NCBI GenBank assembly: GCA_016936695.1
Contig: JAFGXK010000045.1
Coordinates: 1-16,698 of the forward strand
Source of the DNA: Bacteroidales bacterium
Lineage (GTDB): Bacteria; Bacteroidota; Bacteroidia; Bacteroidales; VadinHA17
Length of the DNA: 16,698 nt
Direction of reading: 5' to 3'
The number at the start of each line of letters is the position of its first letter. Position 1 is the first letter of the stretch. The position numbers were made by a program, and so were the translations under genes. The notes under the pieces were generated by a model that saw nothing but the letters and a program-made list of their open reading frames with translations, was not told where the DNA came from and made no database searches. This document shows, in pieces, positions 1 to 7,333 of the stretch.

Positions 1-17
1 AGCAGAAGTTTTTTCAT
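1..17 (-). CDS. Possible first codons of an exported protein, cut by the left edge
   Basis: Read on the minus strand from base 17, the sequence gives ATG AAA AAA CTT CTG and runs off the window, i.e. M-K-K-L-L. That is a typical start of a Bacteroidota signal peptide, and the SusA-like gene at the other end of the window starts the same way (14 identical bases). An in-frame ATG three codons upstream (base 26) is an alternative start. If real, it is divergent from the MBL hydrolase gene, with about 150 bp between them in which I see no exact TAnnTTTG promoter motif. Only five codons are visible, so nothing can be said about function. Confidence 0.35.
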
Positions 18-166
18 GTGAATCATAGATTTATTGTTAATTATATAACAGTAACCGTCATATGCGGCTTAAACAAGCGGAAAATTAATAAAATAATCCT
101 TACAGGAAATAATTTGAAAAAAAGGCATTTTAACGTTGGATAACCGGAATTTATTATCATTGCAGT

Positions 167-1015
167 ATGAACGTGGACATCTTCAATATAGCAAACTTCA
201 GGGTTGACGGCGGCGCAATGTTCGGGGTGGTTCCCAAAGCGCTCTGGTCGAGGGTTTACGGAGCCGACGTAAACAATCTGATTGTTCTCACTCTCAGGTC
301 GCTGATAGTTGAAACGGAAGGCCGCAACATTCTGGTTGATACGGGATGGGGAGACAAGCAGGATGAGAAGTTTTTCAGGCACACCTACATACACGACGGG
401 GAAGGGCTTCTGGAAGGGCTTCGCAAAAGAGGCCTTGAACCTGAGGATATTACCGATGTGGTGCTCACTCATCTTCATGCTGATCATTGCGGCGGGGGAG
501 TAGTAAGGAGCAGTGAGGGGGCCGGATTTGAGCTGACCTTCCCGAATGCCATTTATCATGTGAGCCGCACCCAGTGGGAGTGGGCCGTCAGGAACAATCC
601 GCGGGAGGAGGATGCCTTCCTGGAGGAGAATATCCTGCCGATCGGCGACAGCGGTCATCTGAATCTTGTTGATGAGGATTGTGAGCTGTTCGAAGGATTT
701 TCAGTCAGAATATATTACGGGCACACTCCCGGTCTGATGATCCCCTTCATTAAATATAAAGGTAAGACACTGGTCTATACCGGCGATCTGATACCAACGA
801 TCGCCCATCTGCCTCTTATCTGGAATATGAGCTACGACATTGAATCGCTGCGGACCATTGATGAAAAATCAAAACTGCTTGAGGAGGCCCTTGCCGGGAA
901 TTATATTCTTGTATTCCAGCATGATGTTTCAGCGGAATGCTGTACGCTCAGGATGACAGAAAAAGGGATCAGGGCAGGGGAAAAAGGAAGGCTGGCGGAT
1001 TTGCTGGGGAAGTAA
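167..1015 (+). CDS. MBL-fold metallo-hydrolase
   Basis: A 282-aa protein of the metallo-beta-lactamase superfamily, in the branch that includes lactonase-like and other small-molecule hydrolases. The full metal-ligand set is visible: HLHADH at residues 102-107, His186 in GHTPG, Asp207 in VYTGDL, and a late His252 in FQHD. The strand ending LVDTGWG (57-62) before the metal loop is also typical. No signal peptide or membrane segment is seen, so it should be cytoplasmic and bind two metal ions, probably zinc. The substrate cannot be told from sequence: the family includes N-acyl-homoserine lactonases, phosphodiesterase-like and glyoxalase-like enzymes. The ATG at 167 has no Shine-Dalgarno, which is normal in this phylum. 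It is convergent with the LacI-type gene across a 457-bp repeat-rich gap, so it is probably not part of the starch locus. Confidence 0.9.
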   Translation: MNVDIFNIANFRVDGGAMFGVVPKALWSRVYGADVNNLIVLTLRSLIVETEGRNILVDTGWGDKQDEKFFRHTYIHDGEGLLEGLRKRGLEPEDITDVVLTHLHADHCGGGVVRSSEGAGFELTFPNAIYHVSRTQWEWAVRNNPREEDAFLEENILPIGDSGHLNLVDEDCELFEGFSVRIYYGHTPGLMIPFIKYKGKTLVYTGDLIPTIAHLPLIWNMSYDIESLRTIDEKSKLLEEALAGNYILVFQHDVSAECCTLRMTEKGIRAGEKGRLADLLGK

Positions 1016-1125
1016 CATATCATTTCTTCCCCTCTCTCGCTCTCACACTCGCTCTTTCTCAACCACCCCCAAACCTCCCAGCCATCCTAAACTACTCTAT
1101 GTACACATCTTTTTGCAAGTTAGAA

Positions 1126-1229
1126 TCATTGTCCGGTTCCCCTTTTTGTTTACCCCCCAACCCCCCTACCTTGCTACGCCGTAGCGGCTACGCGAAGGCG
1201 CAGAAGGGAGGCTAAGAATCAGACAATGA
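1126..1229. repeat. Long imperfect palindrome (nested hairpin)
   Basis: An outer 8-bp perfect stem (TCATTGTC at 1126-1133 with GACAATGA at 1222-1229) encloses an inner imperfect stem. In the inner stem 1165-1180 pairs with 1197-1211, about 13 of 15 pairs matching plus one bulged base. Its loop contains a further small GTAG/CTAC hairpin (1181-1191). The C-run 1152-1166 lies between the stems. The nested design in a gap between convergent genes looks like a short dispersed palindromic repeat of the REP or MITE kind. Copy number elsewhere in the genome is unknown, so the repeat call is inference. Confidence 0.5.
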
Positions 1230-1340
1230 GTAATATAATATTTCAGAGATTGTCAATACGTTGATAGTTTTCGATTTTCGGGACGAATCGTTATCCAGCC
1301 TGGTAATAATATTCAAAAACCTTAAATAGTTGTGAATCAA

Positions 1341-1380
1341 CGTTCTTAAGCCCCCATTTAGGGGGGTGGGGGGTAGAACG
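1341..1380. terminator. C/G-run hairpin, possible bidirectional terminator
   Basis: CGTTCT (1341-1346) pairs with AGAACG (1375-1380). Inside, CCCCC (1351-1355) pairs with GGGGG (1361-1365) across the loop ATTTA. The hairpin lies between two genes transcribed toward each other, where a bidirectional terminator would be expected. There is no long T-tract directly after the stem on either strand, so intrinsic termination is uncertain. It may instead be another short intergenic palindrome. Confidence 0.4.
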
Positions 1381-1472
1381 TAAAATGGAAACTAATGATT
1401 CTACTTAATAAAAATGATCGATACAAAAACCAAATCCCTAGGGCTTGAAGATTCAGACATTGAGACCTTCTT

Positions 1473-2486
1473 CTATTTCAGCGACGACGATCCTCTTACA
1501 ACGAGCTCGGATGTGATTATTTTGTTCTGTACCGGGCTGCGCCGGTTTTCTATCCGGTCGATAAGCAGTCTTGCAGCAGTCTGTCCGATTTCAAAACCCT
1601 TCTGGTCGACGGATGTCAGTGCGGGATCGGTGAGAGTAGCTATCTGGCTGTTAGTAAATCCCACGATGGCAACATCTTCAGGGATCCTTAATCCATGACG
1701 CTTGGCTATCATCAGTGTCTGTGCCGCCGTCAGGTCGTTGACAGCGAAGAAAGCATCGGGACGGGGAGTACGTTTCAGCAATCCGGGTATAAGCCGTTCA
1801 GCGCTTTTAATGTCATCACATTTCACTATGTCTTCTTCCGATGGTGTGAGCCGGTACTCCTTCATTGCCCTGAGGTAGCCGTTGAGACGGTTCCGGGCGA
1901 TTGCCAGCTGCATGGGTCCGGCGAGGTGTACTATGCGTTTCTTTCCAGTGCGCAGGAGATGAATAACTGCCTTGTAAGAGCCTGTCTCATCGTCGATAAC
2001 CACACTGTCGGTATTCAGTTCATCCGCAACGCGATCATAAAAGACGAGAGGGATATCCTTTTCGAGGATACTGCGGTAATGCCCCAGATCGGAAGTGGTC
2101 TTGGACAGGGATGCCAGGATTCCTTCAACACGGCTGGAGAGAAGTGTTTTGATGTTTTTAACCTCATGTTCCCACATCTCGTTGCTCTGGCAAAGGATCA
2201 TGTTGTAGTCGCGCTGATAGACCACATCCTCAATTCCGCTGATCACTGTGGAGAAGAAGTAGTGGACGATATCGGGGATGATCACACCTATAGTCTTTGA
2301 GGAGCCACTTTTAAGACTTATTGCTATGGGGTTTGGCCTGTAATTCCATCGTTCGGCAAGTTCATTTACAGCATCGCGTGTGGCCTGGCTGATGTCGGGA
2401 TGATCCTTAAGCGCCCTGGAAACTGTGGAAGGAGAAATTCCAAGTTCCCGGGCAATATCTTTGATAGTAATGTTTTCCCGGCCCAT
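1473..2486 (-). CDS. LacI-family transcriptional regulator of the starch locus
   Basis: A 337-aa protein of usual LacI/PurR length. The N-terminal helix-turn-helix is at residues 6-26 (TIKDIARELGISPSTVSRAL). The hinge (about 50-60) contains NPIAISLK; Leu58 matches the leucine that family members insert into the minor groove at a central CG step. The rest is a periplasmic-binding-protein-like sensor with the usual PDAFFAVND and VAIVGF motifs. Divergence from susC, with a CG-centred palindrome between them, points to a local repressor of the sus operon that responds to maltose or a related sugar. This is inference: in Bacteroides thetaiotaomicron the equivalent role is played by the unrelated membrane regulator SusR. 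The ATG at 2484-2486 begins MGRENITIKD, the correct distance before the helix-turn-helix. Autoregulation is possible because the shared promoter region is short. Confidence 0.93.
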   Translation of the reverse strand: MGRENITIKDIARELGISPSTVSRALKDHPDISQATRDAVNELAERWNYRPNPIAISLKSGSSKTIGVIIPDIVHYFFSTVISGIEDVVYQRDYNMILCQSNEMWEHEVKNIKTLLSSRVEGILASLSKTTSDLGHYRSILEKDIPLVFYDRVADELNTDSVVIDDETGSYKAVIHLLRTGKKRIVHLAGPMQLAIARNRLNGYLRAMKEYRLTPSEEDIVKCDDIKSAERLIPGLLKRTPRPDAFFAVNDLTAAQTLMIAKRHGLRIPEDVAIVGFTNSQIATLTDPALTSVDQKGFEIGQTAARLLIDRIENRRSPVQNKIITSELVVRGSSSLK

Positions 2487-2563
2487 ATTCAGGTAGCTGT
2501 CTGTGGTAAAGATATGAAAAAAATAACTTAAAAACGTGGCAGAAATTTAGCAGATGCCCATTT

Positions 2564-2573
2564 CAAACGTTTG
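2564..2573. promoter_or_regulatory. Putative LacI-family operator CAAACGTTTG
   Basis: A perfect 10-bp palindrome with a central CG, the usual form of LacI-family operators. It lies between the divergent regulator and susC. It occupies the bases 15-24 upstream of the TAAATTTG motif, where the -33 element of a Bacteroidota promoter would be, so a bound repressor would block RNA polymerase. A weaker half-match (AAAACGT, 2531-2537) lies 33 bp away, about three helical turns. Binding by this particular regulator is inferred from position. Confidence 0.6.
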
Positions 2574-2587
2574 CGGTATCGATTGCG

Positions 2588-2595
2588 TAAATTTG
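2588..2595 (+). promoter_or_regulatory. susC: Putative susC promoter, -7 element TAAATTTG
   Basis: TAAATTTG matches the Bacteroidota housekeeping -7 consensus TAnnTTTG exactly. It would place the transcript start near 2600 and give a 5' leader of about 110 nt before susC. No clean TTTG element sits at the usual -33 spacing. The nearest one (2570-2573) is part of the operator palindrome and closer than usual, so the promoter may be weak or depend on the regulator. Confidence 0.5.
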
Positions 2596-2600
2596 TTGAA

Positions 2601-2621
2601 AAAGAGTTGGTTAACTCCTTT
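2601..2621 (+). other. Hairpin at the predicted 5' end of the susC transcript
   Basis: AAAGAGTT (2601-2608) pairs with AACTCCTTT (2613-2621) across the loop GGTT, with one bulged base. It starts almost where the transcript is predicted to begin, so it could stabilise the long leader mRNA. It is A/T-rich and of modest strength, with no T-tract that would make it an attenuator. Confidence 0.35.
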
Positions 2622-2709
2622 AAAGTGGCGAAATTTATCAATCCAAACCTGAATCAAAATTTTAGAAAGAACAACAAAACTGTGAATCGAAATTAAACCG
2701 AATCTATTT

Positions 2710-5664
2710 ATGGAGAAATTAACTGGAAAACGGCTCTTCATGCTGACCTTTGGCATAATGATGAGTCTTGTTGTCTTCGGGCAACAGGTAAGAGTGTCAG
2801 GTACAGTTACCGATGCGGCCGACAGACAGACACTACCCGGTGTGAACGTGGTGGTAAAGGGCACGCTTACGGGAGCGATTACCGGCATTAAAGGAGAATA
2901 TTCCCTTATGGCAAATCCCGGGGATGTTCTTTTATTCAGCTTTATCGGGTACCTGCCGCTGGAGGTCACCGTTGGTAGCGAGACTGTTATCAATGTGGCT
3001 TTGAACACTGATGTACAGGCACTCGAAGAGGTAGTTGTAATCGGATATGGCAGTGTCAAAAAAAGCGATGCCACGGGATCCGTATCAGCGATAAGCTCAA
3101 AAGACTTCAACAAGGGTGCAATCACCTCACCGCAGGATCTGCTGGTGGGCAAGAGCGCCGGTGTGGTCATTACAAACGCCGGAGGCGCACCTGGCAGCGG
3201 AGCTACAATACGTGTCCGCGGAGGTTCATCACTGAATGCCTCCAACGATCCGCTTGTGATTATTGATGGTGTTCCCATTGACAACAACAATGTTTCAGGT
3301 AGCTCGAACATTCTGTCATTTGTAAATCCCAACGACATCGAGACTTTTACCGTGCTGAAAGATGCCTCTGCAACGGCCATATACGGTTCAAGGGCATCAA
3401 ACGGCGTTATTCTTATCACAACCAAGAAAGCCAGGGCAGGATCGGCGATGTCAGTTTCCTACGACGGAAGCGTATCGGTATCGAACGCCATTGCATTCGT
3501 GGATGTTTTTTCAGGTGATGAGATAAGAAAGCTTGCTTATGATAAGGTGGACTTCTTCGGCATAGACAACCTGGATCTGTTAGGCACACAAAACACCAAC
3601 TGGCAGAAGGAGATCTTCCGCCCGGCCGTTTCCAACGACCATAACCTGAGCTTTACCGGATCAGTCAAATCACTCCCATACAGGGTTTCAGTAGGTTACA
3701 CTGACCAGAACGGTATTCTGAAGAATACAGATATGCAGCGCATTACAGGTTCACTTAACCTGAATCCCACTTTCCTGAATGATGCACTTAAGGTAAATGT
3801 AAACCTGAAGGGCATGAACACTCACCACAACTTCGGTGAAACAGGGGCTATCGGATCAGCGGTCAATATGGATCCGACCCAGGTTATAAAAGACTGGAAC
3901 GCCAGATCGGCTGATTACTTCCAGTGGTCGAACTACGGCGCCAACCTCGGAACAGCCAACCCGGTTGAGCAGGCTTTGGCTGCCGACAACCGTTCACTGG
4001 TCCAGAGGCTAATAGGGAATGTTCAGCTCGACTATGCATTGCCGTTCCTGTCCGGACTGAGGGCTAATCTCAATCTGGCAACCGACTATACCGACAGCAA
4101 CGGGCACAACAACCGTCCCGTTACGTCTCCGTCAGTTTTAACATCTCCTCTTTACGGAAAGCTTACGGATTTCAACGGCACCAATTACAACAACCTTCTT
4201 GATTTCTATTTAAACTATAATAAAGATATGGCTTCCGTCAACAGCGTTATTGACGTGACAGCGGGTTACTCCTGGCAGCACTTCAAGAGGAAGGGGGATA
4301 ATTACTCGCGAAGCATTGTGGATGCAACTCATCCTTACCAGAAATCTGACAGTTCATCATATGTTACCGAGAACTACCTCGTGTCATTCTTTGGCCGTGT
4401 AAACTACACACTGGCCGACAAGTATCTGCTTACCTTCACCCTTCGTGAGGATGGTTCATCACGATTTGCCGAGGATAACCGCTGGGGTCTTTTCCCTTCA
4501 GTGGCCCTTGCGTGGAAATTGAAGGACGAATCATTCCTCAGGGACGTCGATGTGGTAACTGATCTTAAACTCAGACTTGGATGGGGTGTCACGGGGCAGC
4601 AGGATGTCGGGAACGATTACCCGGCCCAGGCTCTTTACAGGGAGTCATCGGAAGGCTCATATTATTATATAGACGGTGAGTACATTCCAACCTTGAGGCC
4701 CGATGCTTATGATCCTGATATAAAATGGGAGGAAACAACCACGATGAACCTCGGACTCGACTTCGGTTTTATTAACGACCGTATAACCGGTTCGTTCGAC
4801 ATCTATAAAAGGGTCACCGACGATCTACTGAACTCGGTCACCGTTTCCAGCGGAAGTAACTTCTCAAACACCCTGCTCACAAACGTGGGAAGCCTTGAGA
4901 ACAAAGGCGCTGAGCTCTCCCTGAACTTCATACCTGTTTCGAAGAACGACATGCATCTGACGGTCGGGTTCAACGCCACATATAACGTAAACGAGATCAC
5001 AAAACTTCTGCTTACCGACGATCCCGGCTACATTGGCATTCTCTACGGAGATGCTATGACTGGCCAGAAGCAGGTTACAAGGGTTGGCCATCCGTCTTAC
5101 TCATTCTTTGTCAACCGTCAGGTTTACGACACCAATGGCAAGCCAATCGAAGGACTTTATGTTGATGAGTCAGGAGAAGGCGGAGTGGTTAACGGTGACA
5201 ATGCCGACAAGTATATTTATCATAACCCTGTTGCTGATTTTCTGCTGGGTCTTTCGGCAAGGTTCGAATACAAGAACTTTGATTTTTCAGCCTCAGCCCG
5301 TGGAAGTATTGGCAACTATGTCTACAACCAGATTGCTGCAGGAGCTTCGTACGACCAGATGCAGCAGATCGGTTACTGGAAGAACTTTACACGGGCATTG
5401 GACGAGACCGATTTCGTCAAGCGTCAGTTCACAAGCGACTATTTTGTGGAGAATGCGTCGTTCCTTAAGCTCGACAACGTCAGCGCCGGTTACAATTTCG
5501 GAAAATTGTTCGGTACTGTTGGTGCAAGGATCAGCTTCACAGTTCAGAACGCGCTGATCCTTACAAAATACAGCGGCCTTGACCCGGAAGTGCCCGGTGG
5601 TATCGACAATAATTTCTACCCCAGACCGCGGACCTTCATGCTCGGAATAGGACTTACCTACTAA
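2710..5664 (+). CDS. susC: SusC-like TonB-dependent outer-membrane transporter
   Basis: A 984-aa SusC/RagA-family porin that imports starch oligosaccharides across the outer membrane using TonB energy. Residues 1-25 are a signal peptide ending near VVFGQQ. Residues 27-104 form the carboxypeptidase-regulatory-like domain typical of SusC proteins (SGTVTDAADRQTLPGVNVVV). A TonB-box-like EEVVVIGYG follows at about 106-114. The plug domain contains IRVRGGSSL and the SusC hallmark YGSRASNGVILITTKK (225-240). The remainder is a 22-strand-type beta-barrel ending in aromatic residues (GIGLTY), as outer-membrane insertion requires. It is the first gene of the operon, with susD 19 bp downstream, and SusD acts as its lid. 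The ATG at 2710 gives a good signal peptide and has no Shine-Dalgarno. The glycan is not readable from this protein; the starch call comes from the neighbouring GH13 and SusE/F genes. Confidence 0.96.
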   Translation: MEKLTGKRLFMLTFGIMMSLVVFGQQVRVSGTVTDAADRQTLPGVNVVVKGTLTGAITGIKGEYSLMANPGDVLLFSFIGYLPLEVTVGSETVINVALNTDVQALEEVVVIGYGSVKKSDATGSVSAISSKDFNKGAITSPQDLLVGKSAGVVITNAGGAPGSGATIRVRGGSSLNASNDPLVIIDGVPIDNNNVSGSSNILSFVNPNDIETFTVLKDASATAIYGSRASNGVILITTKKARAGSAMSVSYDGSVSVSNAIAFVDVFSGDEIRKLAYDKVDFFGIDNLDLLGTQNTNWQKEIFRPAVSNDHNLSFTGSVKSLPYRVSVGYTDQNGILKNTDMQRITGSLNLNPTFLNDALKVNVNLKGMNTHHNFGETGAIGSAVNMDPTQVIKDWNARSADYFQWSNYGANLGTANPVEQALAADNRSLVQRLIGNVQLDYALPFLSGLRANLNLATDYTDSNGHNNRPVTSPSVLTSPLYGKLTDFNGTNYNNLLDFYLNYNKDMASVNSVIDVTAGYSWQHFKRKGDNYSRSIVDATHPYQKSDSSSYVTENYLVSFFGRVNYTLADKYLLTFTLREDGSSRFAEDNRWGLFPSVALAWKLKDESFLRDVDVVTDLKLRLGWGVTGQQDVGNDYPAQALYRESSEGSYYYIDGEYIPTLRPDAYDPDIKWEETTTMNLGLDFGFINDRITGSFDIYKRVTDDLLNSVTVSSGSNFSNTLLTNVGSLENKGAELSLNFIPVSKNDMHLTVGFNATYNVNEITKLLLTDDPGYIGILYGDAMTGQKQVTRVGHPSYSFFVNRQVYDTNGKPIEGLYVDESGEGGVVNGDNADKYIYHNPVADFLLGLSARFEYKNFDFSASARGSIGNYVYNQIAAGASYDQMQQIGYWKNFTRALDETDFVKRQFTSDYFVENASFLKLDNVSAGYNFGKLFGTVGARISFTVQNALILTKYSGLDPEVPGGIDNNFYPRPRTFMLGIGLTY

Positions 5665-5683
5665 TAAAATAACGAAACAAGAT

Positions 5684-7315
5684 ATGAACAAAAAAATCTT
5701 AATATTCGGAATTATACTTTCAGCGCTGATGATCTCATCGTGCGTGAAAGATCTGGATGTCACCCCGGAGGATCCCACAAAAATTCTTGCCGGTAACCTG
5801 GGTGATGATCCCCAGTATATGAAAATGGCCCTGGGTAAGATCTATGCCAGTTTCATCATTTCAGGGCAGGGCGCCAACGGTGGTGATGACATTGCGGCTT
5901 CTGACGGCAACTTCTTTACTACCATGAGGGCTCTGTGGAACCTTCAGGAGATAACCACTGACGAGGCAATATGTGCCTGGGGTGATGTCGGTATAGCCGA
6001 CCTCAACACCCAGACCTGGAGTCCCAGTAATCCCTTCCTTACTGCTCTTTACCAGCGTCTGGCGCTTAGTATCACCTATGCCAACGACTTTATAAAAAAT
6101 GCACAGGACAACACTGATCCGGATGTTGTGAAATATGTTGCTGAAGCACGATTCCTCAGGGCTCTTGCCTACTCTTGGGCAATCGATCTCTTCGGACAGT
6201 TTCCTTTTACGACAGAAGCTGATGGCGTAGGCAAGTTTTTCCCTGAAATTGGCACCAGGGCGGAGATATTCAACTATATTGAGACTGAGCTGATTGACAT
6301 CGAGAATACACTGGGAGAACCCAGGTTCTCATATCCTCAGGCCGACCAGGCTGCAGCATGGATGCTTCTTGCCAGGCTTTACCTGAATGCTGAAGTCTAC
6401 ACAGGAACAGCCAGGTGGAACGACTGCAAGATTTACTGCGATAAGGTTATCAACGGCGGTCAATATTCACTGGCAGATGATTACAGGCAGAACTTCAGCG
6501 CTGACAACGACGGCCGTCACAATCCGGAGATGATCTTTGCATGGGAACAGGATGGAACAAATGTTCAGGGATATGTAGGCACCACCTTTATAATTGAATC
6601 ATCGAGCGATGCCACCTACATAAGGGCAGAGGACTTCCACGGTCTGACCTCCAATACTAACTGGAACGGAAATCGCGCAAGGGTGCAGTTCCTCGACCTG
6701 ATGGTCGATACACTCGCCACCTATGGCAATGTGCCGATACCTTCTGATGATCCGACATTTGCCCAGAGTCCAGACAATCGTGTATTCCTGAGGACGAAAA
6801 AAGCCAAGGACATACCCAGCCCTTCGGCAAGCGGCGATTATGGAATAGGGGTTTACAAGTTCACAGCCCGCAATTCAGACGGTACTCTTCCGGCCACCTA
6901 CAATACCGCTTATGCATGCACCGATTTTCCGGTATTCCGTCTGGCCGATGCCTATATGATGAGGGCTGAAGCTCTTTTCAGAACAGGCGGAGCTGCGAAT
7001 ATCGATGCAGCGGTGACTGATATCAACAGGATAAGGGAGCGTGCTTACGGCAATACCGATGGCAACATAACGGCAGCCGGCCTAAGCCTCGATTTCCTCA
7101 TCGAAGAGCGCGGACGCGAGTTTTACTATGAAGCCCAGAGACGTACCGACCTGGTTCGTTTCGGCAAATTCACCGGCGGGTCATACCTGTGGCAGTGGAA
7201 GGGCGGCGCATTTAACGGGGCAAGCACTTCTGACCACCTTGACATCTTCCCGATACCGGGTGATGAACTTGCAGCCAATCCTAACTACAACGGACTGAAT
7301 AACCCGGGCTATTAA
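5684..7315 (+). CDS. susD: SusD-like starch-binding surface lipoprotein
   Basis: A 543-aa RagB/SusD-family protein, within the usual 500-600 aa. It has a lipoprotein signal with lipobox ISSC (Cys20). The residues after the cysteine, V-K-D-L-D, place a lysine and an acid at +3/+4, like Bacteroidota surface-export signals. The family's TPR-like alpha-helical fold is supported by VAEARFLRALAYSWAIDLFG and by the C-terminal HLDIFPIPGDEL with the NPGY end. SusD caps the SusC barrel and captures oligosaccharide. It follows susC after 19 bp and precedes susE after 18 bp, so the genes should be co-transcribed. Residues that contact the sugar vary among SusD proteins, and I cannot assign them by eye. 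Confidence 0.95.
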   Translation: MNKKILIFGIILSALMISSCVKDLDVTPEDPTKILAGNLGDDPQYMKMALGKIYASFIISGQGANGGDDIAASDGNFFTTMRALWNLQEITTDEAICAWGDVGIADLNTQTWSPSNPFLTALYQRLALSITYANDFIKNAQDNTDPDVVKYVAEARFLRALAYSWAIDLFGQFPFTTEADGVGKFFPEIGTRAEIFNYIETELIDIENTLGEPRFSYPQADQAAAWMLLARLYLNAEVYTGTARWNDCKIYCDKVINGGQYSLADDYRQNFSADNDGRHNPEMIFAWEQDGTNVQGYVGTTFIIESSSDATYIRAEDFHGLTSNTNWNGNRARVQFLDLMVDTLATYGNVPIPSDDPTFAQSPDNRVFLRTKKAKDIPSPSASGDYGIGVYKFTARNSDGTLPATYNTAYACTDFPVFRLADAYMMRAEALFRTGGAANIDAAVTDINRIRERAYGNTDGNITAAGLSLDFLIEERGREFYYEAQRRTDLVRFGKFTGGSYLWQWKGGAFNGASTSDHLDIFPIPGDELAANPNYNGLNNPGY

Positions 7316-7333
7316 TAATTAAAGAGAAGAGAA

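Larger units (their letters stand above)
1108..1417. repeat. Segment bounded by imperfect terminal inverted repeats
   Basis: TAGAATCATT at 1121-1130 is a perfect inverted copy of AATGATTCTA at 1394-1403. The match continues outward with one bulged base (AAG at 1117-1119 with CTT at 1404-1406). A looser A/T-rich match follows on to about 1108 and 1417. The ends enclose the nested palindrome at 1126-1229 and the C/G-run hairpin at 1341-1380. No open frame for a transposase lies inside and I find no clear target-site duplication. It could be a decayed non-autonomous element, or the inverted ends could be chance. Confidence 0.35.
1016..1472. other. Non-coding, palindrome-rich gap between convergent genes
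   Basis: A 457-bp stretch between the ends of the MBL hydrolase and LacI-type genes. It begins with a pyrimidine-rich tract on the plus strand (about 1021-1080, almost only C and T with scattered A). Runs of C (1152-1166) and of G (1361-1373) follow, together with several inverted repeats described separately. The short open frames crossing it have low-complexity translations and no recognisable domain, so I treat it as non-coding. Part of it may be a repeat element that spread into the gap, and part may terminate the two convergent genes. Confidence 0.7.

Noticed and set aside
41..658. 205-aa minus-strand open frame over the MBL hydrolase gene
   Set aside because: It lies opposite a gene with complete metal-binding motifs, and its translation shows no domain or signal. 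It is a shadow frame.
937..1215. 92-aa open frame running from the end of the MBL gene into the gap
   Set aside because: The translation is low-complexity (proline, serine, leucine) from the pyrimidine tract and repeat, and the start lies inside another gene.
1361..1374. G-quadruplex from the GGGGGGTGGGGGG run
   Set aside because: Only two long G-runs are present; a stable intramolecular quadruplex would need to split them, and pairing with the nearby C-run is more likely.
1695..2300. 201-aa plus-strand open frame opposite the LacI-type gene
   Set aside because: Antisense to a clear LacI-family protein, with no recognisable features of its own.
2596..2709. Riboswitch in the susC leader
   Set aside because: Only one small A/T-rich hairpin is visible, with no conserved aptamer-like core or expression-platform T-tract.
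2547..3425. 292-aa minus-strand open frame opposite the start of susC
   Set aside because: The opposite strand encodes the conserved SusC N-domain and plug. The threonine/serine/proline-rich translation is typical of an antisense shadow.
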